A stretch of 64,000 bases of DNA from Enterococcus columbae (GTDB lineage: Bacteria; Bacillota; Bacilli; Lactobacillales; Enterococcaceae): positions 1 through 64,000 of the forward strand of contig DYWZ01000061.1 of the NCBI GenBank assembly GCA_020742395.1, read 5' to 3'. Of the stretch, positions 27,613 through 38,059 are shown in pieces. Below the pieces are notes generated by a model. The model had not been told where the DNA came from. It saw only the letters and a list, made by a program, of their open reading frames with translations, and did no database searches. The position numbers were made by a program, and so were the translations under genes. How positions within the stretch are numbered: position 1 is the first letter of the stretch; each line of letters opens with the position of its first letter.

Positions 27613-27641
27613 TTGCACATATTTACCGTATACATCATAAT
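27613..27641 (+). promoter_or_regulatory. Predicted promoter of the holin-like toxin mRNA
   Basis: TTGCAC (27613-27618), 17-base spacer, CATAAT (27636-27641). A leader of about 105 bases would precede the toxin start. Confidence 0.45.
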
Positions 27642-27751
27642 GTACTCATAAGGTTAGTAAAGTTAAAGACGGTTAGCAATTCTCATTTCTGGGGGTGGTG
27701 CTTATGAGTGTAACAACTCTGCAACGCATTCTAAAGAAAGGAATTTGCAAG

Positions 27752-27838
27752 ATGTCTGTTTATGAAGCACTCAGCCTAATGATTGCTTTTGCAACGTTAA
27801 TCGTGCTAGTGAACAATAATAAAGACAATAAAAAATAG
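27752..27838 (+). CDS. Putative holin-like toxin (Hol_Tox family), 28 residues
   Basis: Tiny membrane peptide beginning MSVYEALSLMIAFATLIVLV, with a polar tail rich in Asn and Lys. The MSVYE-LSLMI start is the signature of the holin-like toxin family common in Lactobacillales, type I toxins that depolarise the membrane. GAAAGGAA precedes this ATG; a longer in-frame ATG at 27704 would add 16 residues. The stop codon lies inside the left arm of a terminator, and a convergent promoter-like element lies just beyond, which fits an antisense antitoxin RNA. Confidence 0.75.
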   Translation: MSVYEALSLMIAFATLIVLVNNNKDNKK

Positions 27839-27874
27839 CCGTCTAAACTTTTAGCGAGGTTTTCGGCTATTTTT
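27831..27874. terminator. Terminator at the toxin gene end
   Basis: Stem AAAAATAGCCG/CGGCTATTTTT; can act in both directions, as in type I toxin-antitoxin loci where the two RNAs overlap at the 3' end. Confidence 0.75.
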
Positions 27875-27877
27875 CAA

Positions 27878-27908
27878 TTAGTATAAAATCAAGCTACCGT
27901 CTTCAAAC
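27878..27908 (-). promoter_or_regulatory. Predicted convergent (antitoxin RNA) promoter
   Basis: Minus-strand TTGAAG followed after 15 bases by TATACT (or after 17 by TACTAA). A transcript would run into and across the toxin reading frame. The element GAAGACGGTAGC beside it resembles AAAGACGGTTAGC in the toxin leader (about 27664-27676). Confidence 0.4.
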
Positions 27909-27963
27909 GGTGCTAACCTTTTTCTATTTACAATATATCATGTTTAGAAAAGAGGTGCAAGCG

Positions 27964-28146
27964 ATGCAATCAGAAAATAAACAAACCATCGCTAACCGTA
28001 AGTATAGAGAAAAGAACAGAGAGAAAACCAATCAACAAGCTTATAAGCGATCAGGCAAACTATTCATTTTAAAATATGCCACTGAGGAAGATTTACAATT
28101 ATTTGAAAGCTACATTCAAGAAAGACGCGAACAATTAAAGGGCTAG
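27964..28146 (+). CDS. Small basic protein of unknown function, 60 residues
   Basis: Starts MQSENKQTIANRKYREKNRE and is highly charged, with a C-terminal helix (EEDLQLFESYIQERREQLKG). AGAGGTG precedes the ATG at 27964 at good distance, so I prefer it over an upstream in-frame start. Similar small proteins occur in Lactobacillales, often on mobile DNA, with no known role; a DNA- or RNA-binding function is only a guess. It directly follows the toxin locus and has its own terminator. Confidence 0.65.
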   Translation: MQSENKQTIANRKYREKNREKTNQQAYKRSGKLFILKYATEEDLQLFESYIQERREQLKG

Positions 28147-28173
28147 CCTATTTTTTCGGCTAACCCTTTTTTA
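28138..28173 (+). terminator. Terminator after the 60-aa gene
   Basis: Stem AGGGCTAGCC / GGCTAACCCT with TTTTTT; overlaps the stop codon. Confidence 0.8.
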
Positions 28174-28357
28174 TATTCCAATATATCTATGCTTAGTAAA
28201 ATTGAATAATGACTTTTCTGATTGCTTTCCTAGCGGTATCTTCAGAAATAGCTTGTCTTTAGGCTATTGCATATCTTGTATAACCTGTTAACCTATCATC
28301 ATCAAAATATTTATGCTGCCCAAAAGCTAGCGACAACTCAAAAATATTGATCAATCA

Positions 28358-28468
28358 CTATTTGTTAGTATATTTACGCCATTCGTCTAAAATTGCTTGC
28401 ATCTTTGAAAAGCCTAAAGCAAAGGCGCCGATACCTAGAATACCAAGCAACAAATATAACCAATCCAT
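28358..28468 (-). CDS. Small membrane peptide, 36 residues
   Basis: The ATG at 28468 follows GTGGTGAG. Product: one helix rich in Leu/Gly (MDWLYLLLGILGIGAFALGF) and an amphipathic tail (SKMQAILDEWRKYTNK). It begins 18 bases after the stop codon of the 88-aa membrane protein, so the two form a pair. No family recognised. Confidence 0.6.
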   Translation of the reverse strand: MDWLYLLLGILGIGAFALGFSKMQAILDEWRKYTNK

Positions 28469-28486
28469 CTATCTCACCACTTTCTA

Positions 28487-28753
28487 TTATGGGGCAAAAG
28501 GTAAGCCAAATTTAAGCAATACAGTGACCAAAAGGACAAATAATAATGGACTTAGACCTAAAATAAATGAACAAATATTCCAAAAGCTACGTTCCTTTTT
28601 TTGAAGATAAAGAGCAGCTAAACAAACAACAATGGCCAAAAGACAAACAAACCATGTGCCAAAAGAAGAATCTGTCAAAAACAAACGTACACTTGGAATC
28701 CAAGTCAACGCAGCAACCATTATCCCTAAAATAAATACAACATATTTCTTCAT
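28487..28753 (-). CDS. Small membrane protein, 88 residues
   Basis: Three predicted helices (YVVFILGIMVAALTWIPSV, WFVCLLAIVVCLAALYL, FILGLSPLLFVLLVTVLL) with short loops. The ATG at 28753 has AAGGAG at ideal spacing; an upstream in-frame start at 28813 is not needed. It is followed by the 36-aa peptide gene. The pair resembles the small hydrophobic two-gene units seen near bacteriocin or signalling loci, but no homologue is recognised. Confidence 0.7.
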   Translation of the reverse strand: MKKYVVFILGIMVAALTWIPSVRLFLTDSSFGTWFVCLLAIVVCLAALYLQKKERSFWNICSFILGLSPLLFVLLVTVLLKFGLPFAP

Positions 28754-29050
28754 CAAACCACTCCTTTTTAAATACACATTTATTTGTTGAATTTGTAGCA
28801 CTATTCCTATCATTATTATACATCATATTTATTTATATTGGAAATATTTTTAAAAAACAGAAAAGATTCCTAGCTAATTTTTCATTTAGCCACTTTTCTC
28901 ACGCAACCACTGCACAAATTTAAAAATTTATGCAGTGGTTTTGCGTGAAATTTTGTTATACGCAATTTTTACGCCCACGAAAAAAAGGCTATCCCCATTT
29001 TAAAAAGGATAGACTTTTTTCTCATCAATATTATAAGCTTTGGACTTACA
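28754..29050. other. Gene-free stretch with a long hairpin
   Basis: No reading frame with a ribosome site. It holds the long inverted repeat at 28899-28948 and a terminator-like stem at about 28981-29024 (AAAAAAGGCTATCC / GGATAGACTTTTTT). Confidence 0.5.
28899..28948. repeat. Long near-perfect inverted repeat
   Basis: TCACGCAA-CCACTGCA and CAAATTT on the left mirror AAATTTA, TGCAGTGG-TT and TTGCGTGA on the right, giving arms of about 23-25 bases with a loop of two or three bases. The T-runs expected of a terminator are missing. Confidence 0.6.
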
Positions 29051-29143
29051 TCAATCTAGTAAAGCGAATACGACTTCACCTATCAAGGTGAACAGACATT
29101 CAACTATCTCCACTACAAAATTCGCCTTATACTTACCCTCCAT
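29051..29143 (-). CDS. Thirty-residue peptide gene with a strong promoter
   Basis: ATG at 29143 preceded by AGGAG. Product: MEGKYKANFVVEIVECLFTL followed by IGEVVFALLD, a short amphipathic or membrane-inserting peptide with one cysteine. Upstream on the minus strand lies an extended -10, TGCTATAAT, about 30 bases before the start region, and beyond it paired CTTAAGA dyads. No family recognised. It is located between the rpoC terminator and the hairpin at 28.9 kb. Confidence 0.5.
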   Translation of the reverse strand: MEGKYKANFVVEIVECLFTLIGEVVFALLD

Positions 29144-29256
29144 CGCCGATACACTCCTAATAGTATTGCTACTTAGATTATAGCAAGGCTTTATGAACCA
29201 TGCCTAAGTCTTAAGACAGAAATCTTAAGTCAATTTCAACACTTTCAAAGCCATCA

Positions 29257-29289
29257 CAAAAAAAGCCCAGGAATCATCCTGGACTTTTT
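29257..29289 (-). terminator. rpoBC operon terminator
   Basis: Stem AAGTCCAGGA-TGAT-TCCTGGGCTT followed by T7 on the minus strand, 17 bases after the rpoC stop. Confidence 0.9.
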
Positions 29290-29305
29290 GAATAGTTCAT
29301 TGATT

Positions 29306-32300
29306 TTATAGTAAATCATTATTATTTAAAGCATCCTCAGCAGCTAGCTGTGCTTCAATATCTGAAATACTGTAAACATTTTTGCTAGTTAAAGTAGCTT
29401 CTTTTGGTTCCATATTACGGTAACGAGGCATACCTGTACCAGCAGGAATAATCTTACCGATGATAACATTTTCCTTCAAGCCTAGTAATGGATCTTTCTT
29501 ACCACGGATAGCCGCATCAGTTAACACACGAGTTGTTTCTTGGAATGAAGCAGCAGATAAGAAGCTGTTTGTTTCCAATGATGCTTTGGTAATACCTAGT
29601 AAGACTGGGCGAGAAGTTGCGGGGATACCACCGTTAACGATTGTTTCGTAGTTTTGGTCTTTGAAGTCAGCAATATCCATCAAAGTACCTGGTAAGATAT
29701 TGGTATCACCTGGATCCATCACACGTACTTTACGTAGCATTTGACGAACCATTACTTCGATGTGTTTATCGCCGATTTCTACCCCTTGCATACGGTATAC
29801 ACGTTGTACTTCACGTAATAGGTAAGTTTCAACGGAGATAACATCGCGAACTTGCAATAACTGTTTAGGATCAATTGAACCTTCTGTTAATGGTTGACCA
29901 CGGTGTACGATATCGCCTTGAGCAACTTTCATACGTGCAGTAAACGGTACAGTATAAGTACGAGTATCGGTTTTCCCTTTGATGGTTACTTCTTTCGTAC
30001 GAGTTGAAGCTTCTTCGTTAATCTCGATGACTTCACCAGTTACTTCAGTAATAACGGCTTGCCCTTTAGGATTACGTGCTTCAAAAATTTCTTGGACACG
30101 AGGAAGACCTTGAGTGATATCATCTCCGGCAACCCCACCGGTATGGAAAGTACGCATGGTTAACTGTGTACCTGGTTCACCGATTGATTGCGCAGCGATT
30201 GTTCCAACTGCTTCCCCTACTTCAACTTCGCTACCAGTAGCCAAGTTACGGCCGTAGCAGTGTTTACATACCCCGTGACGAGTGTTGCATGTAAAGACTG
30301 AACGAATCGTTACTTCTTCGATACCAGCATCCACGATTTGTTTGGCGATATCTTCAGTAATCAATTCATTTGAACCGATAATCACTTCACCAGTATTTGG
30401 ATTTACCACTGATTTACGAGTATAACGACCAATCATACGTTCTTCTAGAGACTCAATAGTTTCATTACCTTCTTTAATCGCAGTAATCACTAAACCACGA
30501 TCAGTACCACAATCATCTTCACGGATGATTACGTCTTGAGCAACGTCAACCAAACGACGAGTTAAGTAACCTGAGTCAGCAGTCTTCAAGGCAGTATCGG
30601 TCATTCCTTTACGAGCACCGTGAGTTGAGATAAACATTTCCAAGACAGATAATCCTTCACGGAAATTAGAGATAATTGGTAATTCCATGATTCGACCATT
30701 TGGTGCGGCCATCAAACCACGCATTCCGGCAAGCTGAGTAAAGTTAGAGATGTTACCACGAGCTCCAGAATCTGACATCATGTAAATTGGGTTATGTGAT
30801 TCTAATCCTTCCATCAGTTTTTGTTGGATTTGGTCTTTGGCTGCATTCCAAACACCGATTACACGTTCATATCGTTCGTCATCAGTAATCAAACCACGAC
30901 GGAATGTACGAGTGATATTATCAACTTGTTTGTGGGCATTTTCGATAATGTCATGTTTTTCATGTAATACCATAATATCGGCAATCCCTACGGTAATACC
31001 TGCTAATGTAGAATGTTTGTAACCTAAGTCTTTCATTCTATCTAGCATATGAGAAGTTTCAGTAACTTTGAAACGTTTGAATACTTCAGCGATAATATTT
31101 CCTAAGTCTTTTTTCTTAAATGGTGATACCAAGGATTGACTTTCAATCATCGCTTTAATATCTGTACCAGGTTCAACAAAGTATTTATCTGGTGTTTGAA
31201 CCGTTAAATTAAAGCCACTTGGTTCGTTTAGATAAGGGAATTCTTGTGGCATGATTGAGTTAAAGATAATCTTACCAACTGTAGTTACCATTAATTTAGA
31301 TTTTTGTTCATCAGTAAATGGTTTATCCCCTAAAGTATTTGGATTTACAGCGATACGTGAGTGTAAATGTACATAACCATTACGCCATGCAGTTACTGCT
31401 TCATCCATATCACGGAAGATCATCCCTTCGCCTTCGCGACCGGCTTCTTCCATTGTTAGGTAGTAGTTACCTAAGACCATATCTTGAGATGGTGTAACGA
31501 CTGGTTTACCATCTTTAGGGTTCAAGATATTTTGTGCCGCTAACATCAACATTCTAGCTTCGGCTTGCGCTTCTTCATTTAATGGTACGTGAACCGCCAT
31601 TTGGTCACCGTCAAAGTCGGCATTGTAGGCTTCACATACTAATGGGTGCAAACGAATGGCACGACCTTCAACCAAGACTGGTTCAAAGGCTTGGATACCT
31701 AAACGGTGCAAGGTAGGTGCGCGGTTAAGTAGTACTGGGTGTTCTTTGATTACGTCTTCTAAAACACCCCAGACTTCATCTTCTTGACGTTCAATCTTAC
31801 GTTTTGCATTTTTAATATTCGAAGCTAATTCACGTTTTACCAATTCATGCATTAAGAATGGTTTAAATAATTCAATCGCCATTTCTTTTGGTAAACCACA
31901 TTGATACATCTTCAAGAATGGACCAACAACGATAACAGAACGTCCTGAATAGTCTACACGTTTACCAAGTAAGTTTTGACGGAAACGACCTTGTTTCCCT
32001 TTTAGCATGTGAGACAATGATTTCAATGGACGGTTACCAGGACCAGTTACTGGACGGCCACGACGACCATTATCAATCAACGCATCCACAGCTTCTTGTA
32101 ACATACGTTTTTCGTTTTGAACAATAATATTTGGCGCATTTAAGTCCAATAAACGTTTTAGACGATTATTACGGTTAATTACGCGACGGTATAAATCATT
32201 CAAATCAGAAGTAGCAAAACGGCCACCTTCTAATTGAACCATTGGACGTAAATCAGGTGGAATAACAGGAATTACATCCATTACCATCCAACTTGGTTTA

Positions 32301-32962
32301 TTGCCAGATGAACGGAAGGCTTCTAAAATATCCAAGCGACGGATAGCACGTGTACGTTTTTGACCTGACGCACTCTTTAATTCTTCTTTTAATTCAGCTA
32401 CTTCGGCTTCTAAATCTACGCCGTCTAATAATTGTTTAACAGCTTCAGCACCCATCGCAGCAGTAAATTCTTGACCGTATTGTTCACGTTTTTCACGATA
32501 TTCACGTTCAGTCAATAATTGTTTCTTTTCAAGGCTGGTATTACCTGGATCAATTACCACATAAGAAGCAAAATAGATAATTTCTTCTAACGCACGTGGA
32601 CTCATATCTAAAACTAAGCCCATACGAGAAGGAATACCTTTGAAATACCAAATATGTGATACTGGGGCAGCTAACTCAATATGTCCCATACGTTCACGGC
32701 GAACTTTAGAACGTGTTACTTCTACACCACAACGGTCACAAGTAATCCCTTTGTAACGAATACGTTTATATTTTCCACAAGCACATTCCCAGTCTTTAGT
32801 TGGACCGAAAATACGTTCATCAAATAACCCTTCACGTTCAGGTTTTAAGGTACGATAATTAATGGTTTCTGGTTTTTTTACTTCACCAAAAGACCAGCTT
32901 CTGATTTTTTCGGGAGAAGCCAAACCTATTTGCATACTTTCGAATTTATTTACATCGATCAA
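29306..32962 (-). CDS. rpoC: RNA polymerase beta-prime subunit
   Basis: Catalytic subunit of RNA polymerase, 1218 residues, full length. The zinc-binding segment ([19 protein letters not shown]) lies near residues 60-80 and the Mg-binding motif NADFDGDQM near 447. The bridge-helix and trigger-loop regions are intact ([30 protein letters not shown]). GGAGGGAACC supports the ATG. It is the second gene of the rpoBC unit and is followed by a strong terminator. Confidence 0.98.
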   Translation of the reverse strand: MIDVNKFESMQIGLASPEKIRSWSFGEVKKPETINYRTLKPEREGLFDERIFGPTKDWECACGKYKRIRYKGITCDRCGVEVTRSKVRRERMGHIELAAPVSHIWYFKGIPSRMGLVLDMSPRALEEIIYFASYVVIDPGNTSLEKKQLLTEREYREKREQYGQEFTAAMGAEAVKQLLDGVDLEAEVAELKEELKSASGQKRTRAIRRLDILEAFRSSGNKPSWMVMDVIPVIPPDLRPMVQLEGGRFATSDLNDLYRRVINRNNRLKRLLDLNAPNIIVQNEKRMLQEAVDALIDNGRRGRPVTGPGNRPLKSLSHMLKGKQGRFRQNLLGKRVDYSGRSVIVVGPFLKMYQCGLPKEMAIELFKPFLMHELVKRELASNIKNAKRKIERQEDEVWGVLEDVIKEHPVLLNRAPTLHRLGIQAFEPVLVEGRAIRLHPLVCEAYNADFDGDQMAVHVPLNEEAQAEARMLMLAAQNILNPKDGKPVVTPSQDMVLGNYYLTMEEAGREGEGMIFRDMDEAVTAWRNGYVHLHSRIAVNPNTLGDKPFTDEQKSKLMVTTVGKIIFNSIMPQEFPYLNEPSGFNLTVQTPDKYFVEPGTDIKAMIESQSLVSPFKKKDLGNIIAEVFKRFKVTETSHMLDRMKDLGYKHSTLAGITVGIADIMVLHEKHDIIENAHKQVDNITRTFRRGLITDDERYERVIGVWNAAKDQIQQKLMEGLESHNPIYMMSDSGARGNISNFTQLAGMRGLMAAPNGRIMELPIISNFREGLSVLEMFISTHGARKGMTDTALKTADSGYLTRRLVDVAQDVIIREDDCGTDRGLVITAIKEGNETIESLEERMIGRYTRKSVVNPNTGEVIIGSNELITEDIAKQIVDAGIEEVTIRSVFTCNTRHGVCKHCYGRNLATGSEVEVGEAVGTIAAQSIGEPGTQLTMRTFHTGGVAGDDITQGLPRVQEIFEARNPKGQAVITEVTGEVIEINEEASTRTKEVTIKGKTDTRTYTVPFTARMKVAQGDIVHRGQPLTEGSIDPKQLLQVRDVISVETYLLREVQRVYRMQGVEIGDKHIEVMVRQMLRKVRVMDPGDTNILPGTLMDIADFKDQNYETIVNGGIPATSRPVLLGITKASLETNSFLSAASFQETTRVLTDAAIRGKKDPLLGLKENVIIGKIIPAGTGMPRYRNMEPKEATLTSKNVYSISDIEAQLAAEDALNNNDLL

Positions 32963-33007
32963 AAGGGGTTCCCTCCATTTCCTTTACTAGCTCGATTCAA
33001 ACAGGAT

Positions 33008-33051
33008 GAAGGGAAAACAAGCAATCTAATTAGATTGCTCGTTCTTCCTTC
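33008..33051 (-). other. Long hairpin in the rpoB-rpoC intercistronic region
   Basis: Two 22-base arms meet at 33029/33030. Read as mRNA (minus strand) 21 of 22 positions pair, three by G-U wobble. No T-run follows, so it is unlikely to be a plain terminator; it may be an RNase III site or a stabilising element. Confidence 0.6.
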
Positions 33052-33066
33052 AAGCTTTATTAATTA

Positions 33067-36000
33067 CTACTCTTCAAATGACTCATCATCATCATCTAGC
33101 TGACTAGCTGCCAATGCTTCTTCTTCAGCTAATTGTTGTGCTTCTTGTTGCGCTTTTTGTTTTTCAGCAAACTTAGTTAGCGCATCAACAGTGATTAAAT
33201 CATCGTCGTCATCCATATCACGAAGTTCAATTTCTTGATCATCGATGTCTAATACACGCATATCTAAACCTAATGATTGTAATTCTTTAACTAATACGCG
33301 GAATGATTCAGGAACACCTGGTTTTGGAATAGGTTCTCCTTTAACAATCGCTTCATAAGTTTTCACACGACCAACCACGTCATCAGATTTGTACGTTAAG
33401 ATTTCTTGTAGGGTATAGGCAGCACCATAAGCTTCTAAGGCCCAAACTTCCATCTCACCAAAACGTTGTCCACCAAATTGCGCTTTACCGCCAAGTGGTT
33501 GTTGGGTAACTAATGAGTATGGTCCAATTGAACGAGCGTGCAATTTATCATCAACCATGTGGGCTAGTTTAATCATATACATAACCCCAACAGAGATACG
33601 TCCATCGAATGGTTCACCTGTACGGCCATCATAAAGAATGGTTTTCGCATCACGCGCTAAACCGGCTTCACGAACCGTTTCCCATACATCCGCATCACGC
33701 GCACCATCAAATACTGGCGTAGCTACGTGGATACCTAACGCACGCGCAGCCATACCTAAGTGTAACTCTAATACTTGTCCGATATTCATCCGTGATGGCA
33801 CCCCTAAAGGATTCAACATGATATCGACTGGTGTTCCATCTGGTAAGAATGGCATGTCTTCTTCCGGCATAATACGGGAAACAACCCCTTTATTACCGTG
33901 ACGACCGGCCATTTTATCTCCTTCGTGAATCTTACGTTTTTGAACAATGTAGACACGAACTAACATATTCACACCTGGTGATAATTCATCGCCTGCTTCG
34001 CGAGTAAAGATCTTAACATCATGGACAATACCGCCACCACCGTGAGGAACACGTAGAGAAGTATCACGAACTTCACGGGCTTTTTCACCAAAGATAGCGT
34101 GTAATAAACGTTCTTCAGCAGATAACTCAGTTACCCCTTTAGGCGTTACTTTACCAACTAATAAGTCACCATCTTTAACTTCAGCACCAATGCGGATAAT
34201 ACCCATTTCATCAAGGTTTTTCAGTGCATCTTCACCCACGTTTGGAATTTCACGGGTAATTTCTTCAGGTCCTAATTTAGTATCACGTGCTTCTGATTCA
34301 TATTCTTCAATATGCACAGAAGTATAAACGTCATCTTTAACTAAACGACGGCTCATGATAATCGCATCTTCATAGTTATAACCTTCCCATGTCATGAAGG
34401 CAACCAATACGTTTTGACCTAAAGCCATTTCACCATTTTCCATTGATGGACCATCAGCTAAGATATCGCCACGTTCAACTTTTTCACCCAAAACAACTAA
34501 TGGACGTTGGTTGTAACTAGTTCCTGAGTTAGAACGACGGAATTTAGTTATTTGATAAATATCTAAAGTACCGTCTTCTCGTCGAACACGAATTTCACGA
34601 GCATCCACATACTCGACGACACCATCATGTTTACATAATAATGCGGCACCTGAGTCATGAGCTGATTTATATTCCATACCAGTACCTACCCAAGGTGCTT
34701 TAGGGTTGATTAGTGGCACAGCTTGACGTTGCATGTTCGCCCCCATCAAGGCACGGTTAGAGTCATCATTTTCTAAGAAAGGAATACATGCAGTCGCCAC
34801 CGCAACTACTTGCTTAGGTGATACGTCCATGTAATCTACTTTTTCAACGGCTACTTCTAAGTTTTCACTGGTTGCACGTGCCATAACAACTGGTTCAGCA
34901 AAGGTACCATCTTCATTTAATTTACTGTTGGCTTGGGCTACAACATAGTGGTCTTCGATATCGGCAGTTAAGTAGTCGATTTGATCAGTTACTCGACCAG
35001 TTTCACGGTCTACTCGACGATAAGGGGTTTCGATAAAACCGTATTTATTTACTTTCGCATAAGAAGCCAAACTATTGATCAGACCAATGTTTGGACCTTC
35101 TGGTGTTTCGATTGGACACATACGACCATAGTGAGAGTAGTGTACGTCACGAACTTCATAACCAGCACGGTCACGAGTCAAACCACCAGGCCCTAAGGCA
35201 GATAGACGACGTTTGTGGGCTAACTCACTTAGCGGGTTAGTTTGGTCCATGAATTGTGATAATTGAGAAGAACCAAAGAATTCTTTGATGCTTGCCACTA
35301 CTGGACGAATGTTAATTAATTGTTGTGGCGTTAAGGTTTCAGTGTCTTGAATCGACATTCTTTCACGTACCACACGTTCCATACGAGCTAGACCAATACG
35401 GAATTGGTTTTGTAATAATTCACCTACTGAACGAATACGACGGTTTCCTAAGTGGTCGATATCATCTACTTTACCGATTCCTTCCATTAAGTTTAGGAAG
35501 TAGCTCATGCTTGCGATAATATCAGCAGGACGAATCGTACGAACGTTCATATCTGGATAGGCATTCCCAATCACGTTAATCTCACGTTCTGGGTCACGTG
35601 GAGAGAACACTTTAATCACTTGAACGGTCATTGGATCAGTTACTACCCCATCTTCAGAAGGATAGTACGTCACGCTATTTAGACCATTTTCTAATTGCTC
35701 AGCGATACTATCAATCACTTGGTGGGTTAAAACAGTACCTTTTTCAACTAAAATTTCACCCGTTTCAGGATCAACTAAAGTTTCAGCTAAGGTTAAGTTT
35801 AATAAACGTGTCTTTAAGTCTAATTTTTTGTTGACTTTATAACGACCAACTGCTGCTAGGTCGTAACGTTTTGGATCGAAGAAACGAGCATTTAAAAGAT
35901 TTCGTGAGCTGTCAGCTGTTTTTGGTTCACCTGGACGTAGACGTTCATAAATATCTTTTAAGCCTTCTTCTGTACGAGAATCACTAGCATTTTTGTGTAA

Positions 36001-36681
36001 ATCTTTTTCTACTGTATTGCGTAATGATTCGCTATCACCAAAGATTTCAAAAATAGTGTCATCTGAACCAAAACCTAATGCACGAACTAAAACAGTTAAT
36101 GGGATTTTACGTGTACGGTCAATACGTACATAAGAAATATCCTTGCTATCTGTTTCCATTTCTAACCATGCACCACGGTTTGGAATCACAGTAGATCCGA
36201 AACCTTCTTTACCATTTTTATCTACTTTGCCATGGAAATATACACCTGGTGAACGAACTAATTGTGAAACAATTACACGTTCTGCCCCGTTGATGATAAA
36301 TGTACCTTGTTCTGTCATTAGTGGGAAATCACCAAAGAAAACTTCTTGTGATTTAATTTCGCCAGTTTCTCGATTAGTTAAACGTAAAGTTACATGTAAA
36401 GGTGCAGAATAGTTTGCATCATGTGCACGGGCTTCATCTACATTGTACTTAGGTGTCTTCAACTCATAATCTACGAATTCTAATGATAAATTACCGTTAA
36501 AATCTTCAATCGGTAAAATATCTTCAAACATTTCTCGTAATCCTTCATCTAAAAACCATTGGTAAGAATCTGTTTGAATTTCAATCAAATTCGGTAATTC
36601 CAATACTTCACTGATACGTGCGAAACTTCTACGTTCGCGGTGCTTACCGTATTTTACTACGTGTCCAGCCAAGCTCTTCAC
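33067..36681 (-). CDS. rpoB: RNA polymerase beta subunit
   Basis: Subunit of RNA polymerase, 1204 residues. The rifampicin-pocket region is intact ([20 protein letters not shown], then [20 protein letters not shown]), with wild-type residues at the usual Asp, His and Ser sites, so rifampicin susceptibility is expected. The C-terminal tail is acidic (DDDDESFEE), as in other enterococci. It is preceded by a consensus promoter and a structured leader of about 220 bases. Confidence 0.98.
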   Translation of the reverse strand: MKSLAGHVVKYGKHRERRSFARISEVLELPNLIEIQTDSYQWFLDEGLREMFEDILPIEDFNGNLSLEFVDYELKTPKYNVDEARAHDANYSAPLHVTLRLTNRETGEIKSQEVFFGDFPLMTEQGTFIINGAERVIVSQLVRSPGVYFHGKVDKNGKEGFGSTVIPNRGAWLEMETDSKDISYVRIDRTRKIPLTVLVRALGFGSDDTIFEIFGDSESLRNTVEKDLHKNASDSRTEEGLKDIYERLRPGEPKTADSSRNLLNARFFDPKRYDLAAVGRYKVNKKLDLKTRLLNLTLAETLVDPETGEILVEKGTVLTHQVIDSIAEQLENGLNSVTYYPSEDGVVTDPMTVQVIKVFSPRDPEREINVIGNAYPDMNVRTIRPADIIASMSYFLNLMEGIGKVDDIDHLGNRRIRSVGELLQNQFRIGLARMERVVRERMSIQDTETLTPQQLINIRPVVASIKEFFGSSQLSQFMDQTNPLSELAHKRRLSALGPGGLTRDRAGYEVRDVHYSHYGRMCPIETPEGPNIGLINSLASYAKVNKYGFIETPYRRVDRETGRVTDQIDYLTADIEDHYVVAQANSKLNEDGTFAEPVVMARATSENLEVAVEKVDYMDVSPKQVVAVATACIPFLENDDSNRALMGANMQRQAVPLINPKAPWVGTGMEYKSAHDSGAALLCKHDGVVEYVDAREIRVRREDGTLDIYQITKFRRSNSGTSYNQRPLVVLGEKVERGDILADGPSMENGEMALGQNVLVAFMTWEGYNYEDAIIMSRRLVKDDVYTSVHIEEYESEARDTKLGPEEITREIPNVGEDALKNLDEMGIIRIGAEVKDGDLLVGKVTPKGVTELSAEERLLHAIFGEKAREVRDTSLRVPHGGGGIVHDVKIFTREAGDELSPGVNMLVRVYIVQKRKIHEGDKMAGRHGNKGVVSRIMPEEDMPFLPDGTPVDIMLNPLGVPSRMNIGQVLELHLGMAARALGIHVATPVFDGARDADVWETVREAGLARDAKTILYDGRTGEPFDGRISVGVMYMIKLAHMVDDKLHARSIGPYSLVTQQPLGGKAQFGGQRFGEMEVWALEAYGAAYTLQEILTYKSDDVVGRVKTYEAIVKGEPIPKPGVPESFRVLVKELQSLGLDMRVLDIDDQEIELRDMDDDDDLITVDALTKFAEKQKAQQEAQQLAEEEALAASQLDDDDESFEE

Positions 36682-36780
36682 CCCTTCAAAAATCTTTCAA
36701 AATAGCTATCAAGCAATATTACATTTTTGTTACAAAAAATAAATTTAGGTAACAAAGCGTATTTTTTGCGGCTTTAAGAC

Positions 36781-36828
36781 AAAAAAAAATCAAAAATAGC
36801 AAGCCATGAAAAAAGCTGTTCTATTTTT
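36781..36828 (-). promoter_or_regulatory. Terminator-like hairpin in the rpoB leader
   Basis: On the minus strand AAAAATAGAACAGC pairs with GCTTGCTATTTTT (two internal mismatches) and nine T residues follow. It lies between the promoter and rpoB, so it could attenuate transcription of the operon. Confidence 0.5.
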
Positions 36829-36908
36829 GTTTTTCCTTATTTTACAGCCGAAACGGACAATATTTCGTTCCTACTGATAATACTTTTTGATAGTTTTTGC
36901 ATCTATAT

Positions 36909-36937
36909 ATTATAGATAGAAATGATAGAATTGTCAA
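36909..36937 (-). promoter_or_regulatory. Consensus promoter for rpoBC
   Basis: TTGACA (36937-36932), 17-base spacer, TATAAT (36914-36909), a perfect sigma-A promoter. It places rpoBC in its own unit, separate from rplJL. Confidence 0.85.
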
Positions 36938-37049
36938 GCTTTCACTTGGTTTTCAGCAAACTTTTCCAAACCTTTTCTTTCATACTAGATCTACCCATTT
37001 TGTGGTAAAATACAAGAAATAACATCAGCGACAAGGACGTGCTTTCTTA

Positions 37050-38006
37050 ATGAATACCAAGCAAAAAATCTTAGCCTATATGCGTGAGCATCAACAAATC
37101 ATCTCTGGTGAAAAATTAGCCAATGAGCTACAGGTTTCCAGAACAGCGATTTGGAAAGCAATACGCGAATTAGAAAAAAGCGGCTATCATTTTGATCATT
37201 TAGCTAATGGTTATCGTTTATTACCTAGTGATTTGATTGAACCAGCTTTAATCAGTAATCCTTATCTAACTGAGGAAATGATTTTTTACCGAGCATCGAC
37301 CGTTTCAACCATGCAAGATGCTAAAACTGCCGCCATCAATAATCAATTGAAACAAGGATTGTTTATTGCTGATGAACAAACGCAAGGGCACGGACGTTTT
37401 GGTCGTCAATTTTTCTCACCAAACGGCCAGATTTATATGAGTTTATTACTTTCACCAAATCAGCATTTTCAAGAATTACCCCAATATACACTCTTATCAG
37501 CAGTCGCTGTAGCTAGTGCAATTGATCAGTTGGTCGGTGAAAAAACCACCATCAAATGGGTAAATGATATTTTTATCAATCAAAAGAAAGTCTGTGGAAT
37601 CTTAACTGAGGCCATTAGCGATTTTGAAAGTCAACGAATTAGCCATGTAATTATCGGTATAGGAATTAATTTTTTTATTGAACAAGAAAAATTTCCAGAA
37701 GATTTACGCCAAAAAGTTACCGCCTTATTCCACCAACAACCAACGATTACACGTAATGAATTAATTCGGCTGATTTGGCAAAATTTCTTTGAATTATGCG
37801 CAGCCTTACCCGATACGCACTATTTAGAGTACTATCGACAAAAATCATTCGTGCTGGGTAAAAAAGTAAGTTTCCAACAAAATGGGCAAACCATTTCCGG
37901 AAAAGCCAAAGCCATTACTGATAATGGTGAATTAGTGGTAGAAACTCCCACGCAAACATACTACTTATCTTCTGGTGAAATTAGCTTAGAAAAAATTGAA
38001 GATTAA
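37050..38006 (+). CDS. birA: BirA, biotin ligase and biotin-operon repressor
   Basis: Joins biotin to acetyl-CoA carboxylase and, in the two-domain form, represses biotin genes. The 318-residue protein has an N-terminal winged helix (ISGEKLANELQVSRTAIWKA) and the catalytic domain (ADEQTQGHGRFGRQFFSPNG, then KWVNDIFINQKKVCGILTE), plus the C-terminal SH3-like cap. The N-terminal helix-turn-helix means it is the regulatory type. Divergent from rpoB. Confidence 0.93.
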   Translation: MNTKQKILAYMREHQQIISGEKLANELQVSRTAIWKAIRELEKSGYHFDHLANGYRLLPSDLIEPALISNPYLTEEMIFYRASTVSTMQDAKTAAINNQLKQGLFIADEQTQGHGRFGRQFFSPNGQIYMSLLLSPNQHFQELPQYTLLSAVAVASAIDQLVGEKTTIKWVNDIFINQKKVCGILTEAISDFESQRISHVIIGIGINFFIEQEKFPEDLRQKVTALFHQQPTITRNELIRLIWQNFFELCAALPDTHYLEYYRQKSFVLGKKVSFQQNGQTISGKAKAITDNGELVVETPTQTYYLSSGEISLEKIED

Positions 38007-38009
38007 ACG

Positions 38010-38056
38010 AAAAAAGCAGTTGCTCTATATAAAAATTAAGGCAACTGCTTTTTACT
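38010..38056. terminator. Terminator between birA and the Mga-like gene
   Basis: Stem AAAAAGCAGTTGC / GCAACTGCTTTTT, usable in both directions for the convergent genes. Confidence 0.85.
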
Positions 38057-38059
38057 AAA

